A DNA stretch of 64,000 nt. It comes from Citrobacter youngae ATCC 29220. Its GTDB lineage: Bacteria; Pseudomonadota; Gammaproteobacteria; Enterobacterales; Enterobacteriaceae. The notes under the pieces were generated by a model. That model had not been told where the DNA came from. It worked only from the letters and a program-made list of their open reading frames with translations, and made no database searches. Position numbers and translations under genes: made by a program. Shown here in pieces: positions 8,168 to 17,548 of this stretch (within the stretch, counting starts at the first letter, position 1; every line of letters starts with the position of its first letter). The stretch spans positions 1,212,734-1,276,733 of the forward strand of contig NZ_GG730299.1 of NCBI RefSeq assembly GCF_000155975.1, written 5' to 3'.

Positions 8168-8647
8168 ATGATCTATGGCGATATTGCATTAATGACACCC
8201 TGTCAGATTGGGGCGCTACATCCGACTATTGCGAAAGTGATCCGCTATCTTAGCCAGAATGATTTAAGCCTTTTCCCGCCAGGTGAAAAATTCTATATCC
8301 AGGATGACACCATTTTTTTCACCGTGGTTGAACCCATGACCAAACCGCTGAACGAGTGTCGACCTGAAGTTCATCGCAAATATCTGGATGTCCATTTTCT
8401 GATTGCGGGTCAGGAACGTATCTGCGTCAGCTTTGATGATGGAAAAAACGAAGTTATTGAAACCCATCCAGGTGAACGAGACGTCACCTTTTACGCTGGA
8501 GACCGCATCAAAGATAATGTAGTCACTTTAACCCCAGGCCAGTTTGTCATTGTTTTTCCGGAAGAAGTACATCGGGCTTGTTATATGGTGGATCACCCCG
8601 AAAAAATAAAGAAAACCGTCGTAAAAATCGATCTTAGCTTACTGTAA
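8168..8647 (+). CDS. YhcH/YjgK/YiaL family cupin protein
   Basis: 159-aa single-domain cupin (DUF386, also EbgC-like). Characteristic blocks are EVHRKYLDVHFLIAGQERI, GERDVTFYAGDR and VFPEEVHRACYMV, which supply the conserved His and Glu residues of the putative metal site. YiaL sits in the 2,3-diketo-L-gulonate operon and YhcH in the sialic-acid operon, and the family is thought to act on sugar or sugar-acid isomers or anomers. Its presence suggests that the pathway substrate is sugar-derived. It is separated by 15 and 12 bp from its neighbours on the same strand. Confidence 0.85.
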   Translation: MIYGDIALMTPCQIGALHPTIAKVIRYLSQNDLSLFPPGEKFYIQDDTIFFTVVEPMTKPLNECRPEVHRKYLDVHFLIAGQERICVSFDDGKNEVIETHPGERDVTFYAGDRIKDNVVTLTPGQFVIVFPEEVHRACYMVDHPEKIKKTVVKIDLSLL

Positions 8648-8659
8648 CGGGAGCCGGCC

Positions 8660-9403
8660 ATGACAAAAATTGCGCTGGTTACCGGCGGCAGCAAAGGTAT
8701 TGGCTTTGCCGCAGCGAAGGCATTATACGAAATGGGTTATACGGTTGTTGTTGCTGCACGGAATGAAGAGACGCTGCAACACTGTGCGCAGGGCTTATCA
8801 CCAGAACGTTTTGTTCCGATGGTTGCCGATGTTGCCAGTGAAGCTGCCGTGCAAGCATTGTTTGCCGCGATCAAAGAACGTTTTGGCCGCCTGGATCTGT
8901 TGTTTAATAACGCCGGAAATAACAGTCCAGCAAAAACAATTGAAGAGATCTCATTTGAGGAATGGTCACGTGTGTTCAGCGTTAATGTGCACTCCACGTT
9001 CCTGTGCGCCAAAGAGGCCATCAAGATAATGAAAGCGCAAAGCCCTATGGGTGGCCGTATTATCAATAACGCCTCTATTTCGGCGATGACCCCTCGCCTG
9101 TACACCGCACCTTATACTGCCTCTAAACATGCGGTCACCGGTTTGACTAAAGCGATCTCGCTGGATTGCCGCCAATTCAATATCGCCTGTGGTCAGATAA
9201 ACATCGGTAATGCTGAAACGACGCTATCCAGTCGGATGAGAAAAGGGGTTTATCAGGCCGACGGTTCGATTAAAACAGAAGATATAATGAACGTTGATGA
9301 TGTCGCTGCCGCCATTAAGATGATGGCCCAGCTGCCGGTGACAACAAACGTGCTGGAGATCACCATTATGGCGAACACCATGCCGTATGTCGGGCGCGGT
9401 TAG
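8660..9403 (+). CDS. Short-chain dehydrogenase/reductase
   Basis: 247-aa classical SDR. The cofactor motif GGSKGIGFA is at residues 9-17, NNAG at 83-86, and the catalytic pair is Tyr152/Lys156 (YTASK), with a Ser at 139 or 141. It lacks the usual acidic residue after strand 2 (VVAARNEE), which suggests NADP(H), though this is only an inference. Last gene of the transporter operon. It presumably oxidises a hydroxyl of the imported acid or of its product. A 12-bp inverted repeat lies just after the stop. Confidence 0.85.
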   Translation: MTKIALVTGGSKGIGFAAAKALYEMGYTVVVAARNEETLQHCAQGLSPERFVPMVADVASEAAVQALFAAIKERFGRLDLLFNNAGNNSPAKTIEEISFEEWSRVFSVNVHSTFLCAKEAIKIMKAQSPMGGRIINNASISAMTPRLYTAPYTASKHAVTGLTKAISLDCRQFNIACGQINIGNAETTLSSRMRKGVYQADGSIKTEDIMNVDDVAAAIKMMAQLPVTTNVLEITIMANTMPYVGRG

Positions 9404-9420
9404 TTTCTTTCCTTAATACA

Positions 9421-9453
9421 CTGAAAGCGCTCCCATACCGTGAGCGCTTTCAG
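9421..9453. terminator. Strong 12-bp inverted repeat after the DASS operon
   Basis: CTGAAAGCGCTC (9421-9432) and GAGCGCTTTCAG (9442-9453) are perfect complements around a 9-nt loop, 18 bp after the SDR stop. A T-rich tail is missing, so it may act as a transcript-end stabilising hairpin or an inefficient terminator. Confidence 0.55.
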
Positions 9454-9584
9454 CCTCCTCTGTAAAATATCTATCTTCGTGGAAATTAACGAAAAACGGA
9501 TAACTCTCCCATTCTGGCGTAATCTTAAAAGAAGCAGCCCGTGCGGAATGACTACCGCAAATCTCTCATACAGGAGCTTCATCC

Positions 9585-10343
9585 ATGGCCGACTGGAATC
9601 CATCGCTTTATTTACAATATGGCAATGAACGTTCAAGACCCGCAGCAGAACTACTGGGCAGAGTGGCGTTAGAAAATGTGCGTACCGCCGTCGATCTGGG
9701 TTGTGGACCCGGAAACAGCACGGCATTGCTGCATAAGCGCTGGCCATCCGCTAAAGTCACAGGGGTAGACTCATCACCAAATATGCTGAATGAAGCACGT
9801 AAGGCGCTACCAAATTGTCAGTTCCTCGAAGCAGACATTCGTTCATTCCAGACAGAGCAGCCCGTTGACCTGCTATATGCCAACGCCTCATTGCAGTGGA
9901 TTCCCGATCATTATGATTTATTTCCGTATCTGGTATCACTTCTGGGCAGCAATGGCGTTCTGGCTGTGCAAATGCCGGATAACTGGCTGGAGCCTACGCA
10001 TGTTCTGATGCGTGAAGTGGCCTATGAACAAGGTTACCCGGACCGCGGCCGATCGCCGCTTCCTGGCGTACATGCCTACTATGATATTTTGACTGACGCG
10101 GGTTGTGACGTTGATATCTGGCGCACAACCTATTATCACATTATGAATTCACATCAGTCGATTATCGACTGGGTAAGCTCAACGGGCCTGCGCCCCTGGT
10201 TGCAGGATTTGAGTGAAAACGAGCAGCATCATTATCTGGCGCGTTATCATGAGCTGCTTCAGGAACAATATCCTCTACAGGAAAACGGTAAAATTTTGCT
10301 GGCATTTCCGCGATTGTTTATCGTCGCCAGACGCGAAGTTTAA
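9585..10343 (+). CDS. tam: Trans-aconitate 2-methyltransferase Tam
   Basis: 252 aa, the same length as E. coli Tam and closely similar throughout ([36 protein letters not shown]). The SAM-binding motif [10 protein letters not shown] is at about residues 36-45. The enzyme methylates trans-aconitate, an inhibitor of aconitase, in the cytoplasm. The start ATG has CAGGAG 9 nt upstream. As in E. coli, it sits near yneE and uxaB on this part of the map. Confidence 0.95.
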   Translation: MADWNPSLYLQYGNERSRPAAELLGRVALENVRTAVDLGCGPGNSTALLHKRWPSAKVTGVDSSPNMLNEARKALPNCQFLEADIRSFQTEQPVDLLYANASLQWIPDHYDLFPYLVSLLGSNGVLAVQMPDNWLEPTHVLMREVAYEQGYPDRGRSPLPGVHAYYDILTDAGCDVDIWRTTYYHIMNSHQSIIDWVSSTGLRPWLQDLSENEQHHYLARYHELLQEQYPLQENGKILLAFPRLFIVARREV

Positions 10344-10473
10344 GCGTTTACCATAATTGCATCACAGGAAACACCTATCGGCTATGCGCGCCCTCGCCTT
10401 TTTATCATGAGGATCTAGTGGCAAAGCCTGGCATCTGCTAGTGTCTGGCAACATGTTACTGACGGGAGTTGTT

Positions 10474-10833
10474 ATGTCTAAAGTCTACATTGGCGGTTGT
10501 TTGTGTGGTTCGATCCGCTTCGCCGCTAAAAGCCCTAATAATTCGCATACCTGCTCTTGCGATATATGTCAGAAACATACGGGCGCGCCGACCGTCGTCT
10601 GGATTGAGTTTAATGCAGAAAATGTAACGTGGACCGCAGGTAAACCGACAACCTGGCGCTCTTCAGACGCGTCAAGTCGGGCATTTTGCCCTCAGTGCGG
10701 CAGTTCCATAGGCGCCATTGATGACGCCCCGGTGATTGCGCTTCTGGCCGGGACTTTTGACGATCCTAACGATGAAGACCTGGCGCCGGAATTTCATGCT
10801 TTTTCGGACATGAAACCAGCATGGTGGCCATAA
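10474..10833 (+). CDS. GFA/CENP-V family zinc protein
   Basis: 119-aa glutathione-dependent formaldehyde-activating-type protein. Zinc-ligand cysteines are visible at 9, 11, 27, 29, 32, 72 and 75 (CLCG, CSCDICQ, FCPQCGS), the two-zinc arrangement of the family. Few members have proven activity, so GFA-family is as far as the sequence goes. The ATG at 10474, with GGGAG upstream, is preferred over 10441 because the family begins MSKVYIGGCLCG. It is a stand-alone gene convergent with the acetyltransferase at 10852. Confidence 0.8.
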   Translation: MSKVYIGGCLCGSIRFAAKSPNNSHTCSCDICQKHTGAPTVVWIEFNAENVTWTAGKPTTWRSSDASSRAFCPQCGSSIGAIDDAPVIALLAGTFDDPNDEDLAPEFHAFSDMKPAWWP

Positions 10834-10851
10834 AAAACCGGAAGATTAAAG

Positions 10852-11292
10852 CTAGATTGACATCCGATAACGAACATAATCGTCCGCCTGGCAGAACTGG
10901 TCATACAGCTTTCGCGCCGGGTTATCGGTTCGCGTCACCCAATAGAGCTTTGACCAGCCCGCGCGTTTGCCCTCTTCCTGCAAGGCGTTAATCAATGCTT
11001 TTCCCGCACCACACCCACGCTGACCGGCCTCAACAAACAGATCCTCCAGATAGCAAATCGGTGCGGTTGACCAGGTGCCTGGATGCAAAATGCACAGCGC
11101 GAAGCCAATAATGCGTTCATCCAGGACCGCGACCCGGCAAAAAAGACCGGATCCTGCGGTGAGCGTTCTTTGCCAGGTTGACGCGGTTACCGACTCATCA
11201 AGCTCACAGCCCAAAAAAGCCAGATAGCCATCCCATAATGGTCGCCACTGGACATAGTCGTCTTCTCGAAGTTCCCGAACGATTAACGCCAT
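10852..11292 (-). CDS. GNAT family N-acetyltransferase
   Basis: 146-aa GNAT protein starting MALIVRELREDDYVQWRPLW. The CoA-binding loop is in LEDLFVEAGQRGCGAGKALI and the last strand contains WVTRTDNPARKLYDQF, a pattern typical of small amine or aminoglycoside-like acetyltransferases and yeast HPA2-like proteins. Substrate unknown. It lies convergent to the GFA gene and 29 bp beyond the start-proximal end of yneE's downstream side, on the same strand as yneE. Confidence 0.8.
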   Translation of the reverse strand: MALIVRELREDDYVQWRPLWDGYLAFLGCELDESVTASTWQRTLTAGSGLFCRVAVLDERIIGFALCILHPGTWSTAPICYLEDLFVEAGQRGCGAGKALINALQEEGKRAGWSKLYWVTRTDNPARKLYDQFCQADDYVRYRMSI

Positions 11293-11320
11293 TCTGCCCC
11301 CCCTGTCTGCTTTGCGTTAT

Positions 11321-12235
11321 TTACGTCAATTGATAATGCTTATCCGGCATGTGTTTTGCTGGCACGTTTGTTTCATCGTTCATCTGCAGCAGGTCGATTT
11401 CAATCGCATTACAAATCGCATCCAGCGGCAGGTCGTTGTTCTCTGTGCCGAACGGATCTTCCAGCTCTTCTGCAAGCGCGTCGAGCGAAATAAAAGTATA
11501 GGAAATCAACACTGAAATAAACGGCGTCATATAGTGCAGATCCACCACCAACGCGAAGGGTAGCATAATGCAAAACAGGTATACCGTACGATGAAGTATC
11601 AGAGTGTAAGCAAATGGCACCGGGGTATTCGCAATACGCTCACACCCTGCCAATACCGCTGACATATCATTTAACCTGTTGTTTAAACTGTGAAATAATA
11701 TATCAGATAGCTGTCCGCTGCGTCGGCGAACGGCCAGCCATTCGCCCATCAACAGCAGAATGCGGTTTGCGGGCGACTGTGAGGCAAACACGGCTTGCAA
11801 ATCAGCCTCGTTCAGATATTTCGCCAACGGCTCTGCCTGTGGATGTCGACGTAAAGTCATGCGCAGGCAATGCGCAAACGCAATTTGCAGACGAACAAAC
11901 TGCCCCAACTCGACGTCGTCCGGTAAGGTGGTTTTAACCTCACGCAGCAGCGACCGGGACGCAATCATCAACTGCCCCCACAGGTGTCGAGCCTCCACAT
12001 AACGTGAATAGCAGGCGTTATTGCGAAAACCTAAAAAGATGGCGATCGCTACGCCAAGAATGCTGAACGGCGCCAGAGTAAATTTGATACCCAGCATCGT
12101 ATACCACGGCAGCATGATAATAACGGCGATGGAGAGCAGGAAGTTCAGCAGCAAACGTGAAAAGATTTTGGATAAGACCGAACCATGCCAGACGAATATC
12201 AGGCGCAGCCAGTGTTGTTGGGGACGAACGATCAT
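11321..12235 (-). CDS. yneE: Bestrophin-family (UPF0187) membrane protein YneE
   Basis: 304 aa, equal in length to E. coli YneE and nearly identical in blocks such as FVWHGSVLSKIFSRLLLNF, ARHLWGQLMIASRSLLREV and FAYTLILHRTVYLFCIMLPF. Bacterial bestrophins are pentameric ion channels of the inner membrane; the Klebsiella homolog conducts cations. The start at 12235 (MIVRPQQHW) matches the E. coli start, while a longer frame reaches 12268. Neighbours tam and uxaB are as in E. coli. Confidence 0.92.
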   Translation of the reverse strand: MIVRPQQHWLRLIFVWHGSVLSKIFSRLLLNFLLSIAVIIMLPWYTMLGIKFTLAPFSILGVAIAIFLGFRNNACYSRYVEARHLWGQLMIASRSLLREVKTTLPDDVELGQFVRLQIAFAHCLRMTLRRHPQAEPLAKYLNEADLQAVFASQSPANRILLLMGEWLAVRRRSGQLSDILFHSLNNRLNDMSAVLAGCERIANTPVPFAYTLILHRTVYLFCIMLPFALVVDLHYMTPFISVLISYTFISLDALAEELEDPFGTENNDLPLDAICNAIEIDLLQMNDETNVPAKHMPDKHYQLT

Positions 12236-12414
12236 GGTTATCTTCGAAAAGTGGGAAAGCCGGGACATTAAACGTGATCGCGATCAATGTTGCAAGCTTA
12301 TCGCAACACTATCTAAACATCTTTCCGCCCTGCTAAACGGATGATGCGCTGAAGTGTCAGACTGTCACCATCAAAATAGAAATTCATAGTATGTTGTAAC
12401 TAATGAGGTTCTGT

Positions 12415-12438
12415 AAAAAACCCGGCCTGAACCGGGTT
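12415..12438 (-). terminator. Intrinsic terminator of uxaB
   Basis: On the minus strand AACCCGG and CCGGGTT pair around a 6-nt loop (12419-12438) and run directly into a T-tract (12415-12420), 6 nt beyond the uxaB stop. This is a classical Rho-independent terminator. Confidence 0.85.
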
Positions 12439-12443
12439 AGGTA

Positions 12444-13895
12444 TTAGCACAGCGGCTTGACGGCTTCGCGCATGCCTTGTGTCAGAATGGCATCCAGATC
12501 GGCGGTAACCTGTTCTACCAGTCCAGAAACCTGGGTCAGGTCCTGCTCCCAATGCTCTTTAACGCCCAGTACCGTTCTGACCAACGCTTCGGTGCTTATC
12601 TGGCGATCGCGGTGCTGAGCCCACAACTGTTGGAAGCGCGTCATCCAGTGCGCGTCGTCCTGAACCGGGTAAGACTCACCGTTACGCTCTGCCCGGTAGA
12701 AAGCAATTAACGCGGCCAGAGCAAACGTCAGACGCGCAGGCAGTTTACCGCTGGCCTGTTGCCCTGCCAGCAGTTGCGGCAGAATACGGGTACGGAATTT
12801 AGTCATGCCGTTCAGGGCAATCGACAACAGCTGATGTTTGATATACGGATTGCAGAATCGCCCGGTCACCGCGCTGGCAAAAGACGCCAGCTCATCACGC
12901 GGCAGATCCAGTACCGGAATAATCTCTTCATAGATCGCTTTTTCCACAAAAGCGCAAATCTCGGCATCATTCATGGCTTCACCCACGGTGTCCAGCCCAG
13001 CCTGCCAGGCGACGGGAACCAGTGCGGTGTGCGCGCCGTTGAGAATCGCCACTTTCCGTTCTTTATACGGTTTGATGTCATCAACAATCAGGACGTTCAG
13101 CGGGTATTTATCAAGACGCAGTTCTGCGGCTAATGACTTCGGTCCCTGAATGACAAACAGGTAGAAGTGTTCCGCCGTGTCCAGGAACGCATCGTGATAG
13201 CCCAGTTCGGCTTCCAGTTTCGCCACTTCATCACGCGGATAACCGGTAACAATACGGTCCACCAGCGTGGAGCAAAATGCGTTGGCCTGATCCAGCCACT
13301 GGATAAACGCCTCCGGCAGCGCCCACTCCTGAGCATAGCGCAGGACCAGTTCACGCAGCGCATCGCCATTGTAATCAATCAGCTCACACGGAATGATGAT
13401 CCAGCCTTTGTCCGCCGCCCCTTTAAAATGGCTGAAACGCTCGAACAGCAGTCGGGTCAGTTTGGCCGGGTAACTCACCGCTGGCGCATCTTCAAACTTG
13501 TCGCCAGCGTGGTAGCTGATGCCCGCTTCAGTGGTGTTGGAGAAAACAAAACGCATATCCGGGTTATGCGCCAGCTTCAGGAACTCATCGTATTCGCGAT
13601 AAACGCTGATCTCGCGGTTAACCGAACGAATTAAACGAGCATCGCTCACGGCCTCACCCTTCTCATTCAAACCACGAATGATGGTGGTATAGAGGCCATC
13701 CTGCGTACTCAGTGAAGGTGGAAAAGTGCTTTCGATAGGACGAACAACGACCACACCGGCGTTCAGATCGGTATGTTCATTCAGCAGATCGACCTGCCAG
13801 TCAACGAAGGCGCGCAGGAAGTTTCCTTCACCAAACTGAATAATGCGTTCAGGATAGTGAGCACCGGGGAAATCGCGACGATTTAGAGTTTGCAC
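12444..13895 (-). CDS. uxaB: Tagaturonate reductase (altronate oxidoreductase) UxaB
   Basis: 483 aa, the same length as E. coli UxaB and highly similar end to end ([20 protein letters not shown] at the start, MREAVKPLC at the end). It reduces D-tagaturonate to D-altronate with NADH in galacturonate catabolism. The N-terminal Rossmann region and the mannitol-dehydrogenase C-terminal domain ([20 protein letters not shown]) are intact. A Cys replaces the usual Arg in [11 protein letters not shown], a position that is RFRNPY in the E. coli protein as I recall it. An ExuR/UxuR-like half operator lies upstream. Confidence 0.96.
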   Translation of the reverse strand: MQTLNRRDFPGAHYPERIIQFGEGNFLRAFVDWQVDLLNEHTDLNAGVVVVRPIESTFPPSLSTQDGLYTTIIRGLNEKGEAVSDARLIRSVNREISVYREYDEFLKLAHNPDMRFVFSNTTEAGISYHAGDKFEDAPAVSYPAKLTRLLFERFSHFKGAADKGWIIIPCELIDYNGDALRELVLRYAQEWALPEAFIQWLDQANAFCSTLVDRIVTGYPRDEVAKLEAELGYHDAFLDTAEHFYLFVIQGPKSLAAELRLDKYPLNVLIVDDIKPYKERKVAILNGAHTALVPVAWQAGLDTVGEAMNDAEICAFVEKAIYEEIIPVLDLPRDELASFASAVTGRFCNPYIKHQLLSIALNGMTKFRTRILPQLLAGQQASGKLPARLTFALAALIAFYRAERNGESYPVQDDAHWMTRFQQLWAQHRDRQISTEALVRTVLGVKEHWEQDLTQVSGLVEQVTADLDAILTQGMREAVKPLC

Positions 13896-13932
13896 AATGG
13901 GTTCCCTTTTTGATTAGTCATACAACCTGATT

Positions 13933-13948
13933 AAATTGGTCCAATAGG
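13933..13948 (-). promoter_or_regulatory. ExuR/UxuR-like operator upstream of uxaB
   Basis: AAATTGGTCCAATAGG resembles the hexuronate regulator consensus (AAATTGGTATACCAATTT) in its left half and the TTGG/CCAA symmetry. It lies 38-53 bp upstream of the uxaB start codon. E. coli uxaB is ExuR-regulated; binding here is inferred. Confidence 0.5.
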
Positions 13949-14001
13949 TTAGCAAACTTTAATACAGTGAAACCCTGTTTTGATCAATCCCCAGCGACAA
14001 A

Positions 14002-14517
14002 TTAGAGCGTTTTATAAAAAAGTGTGGTCCCGTCAGGCATTTGGGCATAATCAGGTATCACCCCTGCTTTTTGCCACCCACAATTGTGGTAGAACAACTC
14101 AGCACCACTGCCCGTCGCCGTATCAAGCACCAGCAACGTTTTGCCCTGCTGACGCGCACAGCTTTCCAGTTCGTTCATCAATGCCCGGGCAACGCCGCTT
14201 CGTCGCGCCGAGGTATGAACCAGCAATTTGGCGACATCTGCGCGATGAGGTTGGTTTTCAGGTTGATCGATAACGAGCTGGACGGTACCCACCAGCGCTC
14301 CCTCGGCATTCTCCGCAGCAAGAACGATTCTTTCGCCACGGGCAACGCTTTGCGCAACGTTCATCCAGAAAGGCTGTGATTTATCACGATTAAAGGGCAG
14401 CATAAAGCTGACGGACGCACCGTCATTGACGCACTGTTCAAGGACATCACTGAATTCGTCAATTCGCGACAGAATTTGTGCCGCACTCAGCACGAAGCAG
14501 GGTTTGCAGGAAGCCAT
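14002..14517 (-). CDS. GNAT family N-acetyltransferase
   Basis: 171-aa GNAT protein. The acetyl-CoA pyrophosphate loop is LLVHTSARRSGVARALMNELE (about residues 98-118) and is followed by LLVLDTATGSGAELFYHNCGW, a combination typical of small-molecule acetyltransferases. GGAG is 5-6 nt before the ATG. It occupies the place between uxaB and yneG where E. coli K-12 has the diguanylate cyclase gene dgcF (yneF). Substrate unknown. Confidence 0.85.
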   Translation of the reverse strand: MASCKPCFVLSAAQILSRIDEFSDVLEQCVNDGASVSFMLPFNRDKSQPFWMNVAQSVARGERIVLAAENAEGALVGTVQLVIDQPENQPHRADVAKLLVHTSARRSGVARALMNELESCARQQGKTLLVLDTATGSGAELFYHNCGWQKAGVIPDYAQMPDGTTLFYKTL

Positions 14518-14597
14518 TTTTTCTCCTCAGATTGACGCCTTCATACTGCTTTTAACGAAAGCGCAACACAAGGAGAGATATCATAGGATTATGTTAT

Positions 14598-14957
14598 CTA
14601 TGGCTTATTCATTTGCATCACTAACCAGTGATAAATAACCGTGACAACGTAACGTTGCTGTTGTTCGTTTAGCGCCACGCCCTGGGAAATGTCATGCCAT
14701 TTTGCCAGACATCCCCGACAGCACGTCGCCGTCGCGTGCTGCGCGATGAATACCGGGTGACCACGCATTGGCGTCTGCTTTCCATCATTAGCAGGAAAAG
14801 CGGGAGCAAGCCGTTTGGCAATAAAATCGGCAGCATGTTGTTCGATAACCGGCGCGCCTTTATCCAGACAATACTGCCTTTCTTTCTGACCAAGGCGAAA
14901 CCGCGAGCGGAACGTTGATTTCGCCAACCGGGCAAAAAGAGGATCGAGCGAATTCAT
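14598..14957 (-). CDS. yneG: DUF4186 protein YneG
   Basis: 119-aa cytoplasmic protein matching E. coli YneG over its full length ([14 protein letters not shown]..., NDGKQTPMRGHPVFIAQHAT). The Cys pair ATCCRGCLAKWH and nearby His residues could bind a metal, but no function is established. Its start codon shares one base with the glsB stop (TGATG), so the two genes are translationally coupled. The order glsB-yneG is the same as in E. coli. Confidence 0.9.
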   Translation of the reverse strand: MNSLDPLFARLAKSTFRSRFRLGQKERQYCLDKGAPVIEQHAADFIAKRLAPAFPANDGKQTPMRGHPVFIAQHATATCCRGCLAKWHDISQGVALNEQQQRYVVTVIYHWLVMQMNKP

Positions 14958-15880
14958 CAGTAAACCGAGCGCCCCATTTGTTGCGTTAATTGCTCCAGCG
15001 CCGCGATACCGGCCAGCGAATTTCCCGCCGGATCCAGTTCCGGGCTCCAGACAGCAATCGCCATCTCATGTGGAACGATAGCCACGATACCGCCACCCAC
15101 ACCTGATTTTGCCGGCAGCCCAACCCGCCAGGCAAACTCTCCCGCGTTCTGATACATGCCACTGGTCGCCATCAGCGCATTGATCTGTCGGGCCTGCATC
15201 GAAGTAACCACCGGCTCTGCAAGATGAAAAGCATGTCCCTGATTTGCCAGAAAGACGAAGGTTCGCGCCAGTTCGACACAGCTCATTTTCAGTGCGCAGT
15301 AATGGAAATAGTTTTGCAGAACGGTGGTCACGTCATGGTTAAAATTGCCGAACGATTTCATCAACCAGGCAATCGCCGCGTTTCGCGCGGAATGCTCAAA
15401 CTCAGAACGGGCTACCGTCGCATCATAGGCGATATCCGGGACGCCGCTTAATGCCCGAACCACTTCCAGCATCCGTTGGCGCGGTGCGCTCAGACGCCCC
15501 TGCAGCATATCGCAAACCACCAGTGCCCCTGCATTGATGAAGGGATTACGTGGGATCCCCTGCTCCATTTCCAACTGCACCAGGGAGTTAAAAGGATGAC
15601 CGGAAGGATCTTTGCCGACGCGTTGCCAGATTTCCTCTTCCTGATAGTGACGCATCGCCACGACCAGACTGAGCACTTTTGAAATCGACTGAATGGAAAA
15701 GCGTTCTTGCGCATCTCCCGCCTGATAGTGCTGCCCATCAACGGTACAGATGGCGATACCCAGCTTTGAACCATCGACAGAGGCTAAGGCAGGAATGTAA
15801 TCAGCGACTTTACCCTGACCAATCAGCGGACGAACCTGCTGCACAATGGTCTCTAAAATTGAATTGTCCATGGCCCTGGC
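14957..15880 (-). CDS. glsB: Glutaminase B (GlsB/YneH)
   Basis: Serine-dependent beta-lactamase-fold glutaminase that hydrolyses glutamine to glutamate and ammonia. The catalytic SxxK is in [14 protein letters not shown], and [26 protein letters not shown] and [13 protein letters not shown] are family blocks. I start it at the GTG at 15880, giving [10 protein letters not shown], because AGGAG lies 6-7 nt upstream and E. coli begins in the same place; an internal ATG at 15871 is the alternative. Length is about 307 aa (E. coli 308). It is co-transcribed with yneG. Confidence 0.92.
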   Translation of the reverse strand, partial: ARAMDNSILETIVQQVRPLIGQGKVADYIPALASVDGSKLGIAICTVDGQHYQAGDAQERFSIQSISKVLSLVVAMRHYQEEEIWQRVGKDPSGHPFNSLVQLEMEQGIPRNPFINAGALVVCDMLQGRLSAPRQRMLEVVRALSGVPDIAYDATVARSEFEHSARNAAIAWLMKSFGNFNHDVTTVLQNYFHYCALKMSCVELARTFVFLANQGHAFHLAEPVVTSMQARQINALMATSGMYQNAGEFAWRVGLPAKSGVGGGIVAIVPHEMAIAVWSPELDPAGNSLAGIAALEQLTQQMGRSVY

Positions 15881-16030
15881 CACAACATGCTCCTTGCTCG
15901 CAGGTATGAAAGGCCTGCGAGTATAACAGAGCTGAATACACAGCGTCAGGCCGGAAGACGGAATCTGACCACGGCCTGCATAAGTCAGCGTCATTCAGGA
16001 GGAGCTGACGGGGCAACGGATGAAAAGACA

Positions 16031-16050
16031 GGTGCCCCGACGGAGGCACC
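16031..16050 (-). terminator. Hairpin after sad (weak terminator)
   Basis: GGTGCC and GGCACC pair around an 8-nt loop, 8 nt beyond the sad stop on the minus strand, followed by a pyrimidine-rich TGTCTTTTC. A short stem makes this a moderate terminator candidate. Confidence 0.5.
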
Positions 16051-16057
16051 CTCACCT

Positions 16058-17446
16058 TCAGAGGCGGTTTTTCCAGACGGTCTGCACGTTACAAAATTCA
16101 TGCAGACCAAAATGCGAAAGCTCGCGACCAAAACCGCTTTTCTTCACGCCGCCAAACGCTACACGGGCGTCGCTGGCGCTGTAGCCATTGATGAAGACGC
16201 CACCACATTCCAGACGTGAAGCCATCTTCTGGGCCAGCGTTTCATCCGAGGTAAACACCGTGGCGGATAAACCGAAATCGCTGTCATTCGCCAGCGCCAG
16301 AGCATGTTCCGCATTCTTCGCCACGGTAATCGCCGCAACCGGGCCAAACAGCTCCTGACGAAAAGCCGTCATTTCGGGGGTTACGCCGCCCAGTACCGTC
16401 ACGGCATAGTAATTGCCCGGACCCGAGATTTTTTCACCGCCGAGAAGTAACCGGGCCCCTTCAGCCAGAGACGCTTCAACCTGTTGGTGCAGCTCATCAC
16501 GCAGATCAAATCGCGCCATCGGCCCGAGGTCGTTTTCTTCGTCTAACGGATCGCCCATTTTGAGCGCACTCGCGGCCGCCACAAAACGCGCAGTAAATTC
16601 CGCAGCAATCCCTTCTTCGATGATAAAACGCTTCGCTGCCGCACAAACCTGCCCGGTATTCTGATAACGTCCGGCGACTGCCGCCTTAACGGCCAGATCG
16701 AGATCGGCATCATTCAGAACAATAAACGGGTCAGAACCACCCAGTTCAAGCACGCATTTTTTCAGCGCCGCCCCCGCCTGAGCGCCAATCGCCGCACCGG
16801 CGCGTACGCTCCCTGTCACCGTTACCGCCGCGATACGCGGGTCATTGATCATCTGACTGACCCCGGCGTTATCGGCATTGACCCAACCGTAAACACCGGC
16901 GGGAACATCTGCATCAGCAAAAACCTGGGCGATAATCGCAGCACAGCCGGTAACATTAGGCGCATGCTTTAACAAATAGCCATTTCCGGCCAACAGGATC
17001 GGGATAGCGCCACGCATTACCTGCCACAGCGGGAAATTCCACGGCATGATCGCCAGAATAGTCCCTACCGGACGATACTCAATCACCGCCTGGTTATTTT
17101 CCACCAGCGTAGGTTCCGGGTTGAGCATTCCGGGTCCATGTTCGGCATACCAGTCACACAATGCGGCTGATTTAGCGACTTCACCACGAGCCTGTTTGAT
17201 GGGTTTGCCCATTTCACGCGAGATGCACTGCGCCATCTCTTCCGCGCGATTACGCAGAGCCTGGCCAATATGCCGCAACGTGAGCGCACGGTGCGCGACG
17301 GTAGTCTGTTTCCATTCACTGTAGCCGCTCGCGGCAAGACTCAATGCCTGGGCAATCTCTTCAGCGCTGGCCCACGGCATCGCCGTCAGTCTTTCACCGC
17401 TGGTAGGATCAACCGAAATAGCATGTGTTGCTGCTGTGATAGTCAT
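16058..17446 (-). CDS. sad: Succinate semialdehyde dehydrogenase Sad (YneI)
   Basis: 462 aa, equal in length to E. coli Sad. Aldehyde dehydrogenase hallmarks are MPWNFPLWQVMRG, the Glu in LELGGSDPF, the catalytic Cys in NTGQVCAAAKRF and the C-terminal KKSGFGRELS. It oxidises succinate semialdehyde to succinate in putrescine/GABA catabolism using NAD(P). It is divergent from the LysR gene ptrR across a 102-bp region, the same arrangement as E. coli, where PtrR represses sad. Confidence 0.95.
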   Translation of the reverse strand: MTITAATHAISVDPTSGERLTAMPWASAEEIAQALSLAASGYSEWKQTTVAHRALTLRHIGQALRNRAEEMAQCISREMGKPIKQARGEVAKSAALCDWYAEHGPGMLNPEPTLVENNQAVIEYRPVGTILAIMPWNFPLWQVMRGAIPILLAGNGYLLKHAPNVTGCAAIIAQVFADADVPAGVYGWVNADNAGVSQMINDPRIAAVTVTGSVRAGAAIGAQAGAALKKCVLELGGSDPFIVLNDADLDLAVKAAVAGRYQNTGQVCAAAKRFIIEEGIAAEFTARFVAAASALKMGDPLDEENDLGPMARFDLRDELHQQVEASLAEGARLLLGGEKISGPGNYYAVTVLGGVTPEMTAFRQELFGPVAAITVAKNAEHALALANDSDFGLSATVFTSDETLAQKMASRLECGGVFINGYSASDARVAFGGVKKSGFGRELSHFGLHEFCNVQTVWKNRL

Positions 17447-17548
17447 AAATGCCTCTCTTTATCGCAGGGTATGGTCATATCATTAGCATATTTACTCTTT
17501 CTGAAAAATGAATAATATTAACCATACCATTCACGAACTGAGAACATT

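Noticed and set aside
13167..13634. 155-codon plus-strand frame inside uxaB
   Set aside because: Antisense shadow of a well-conserved gene, no domain or start signal.
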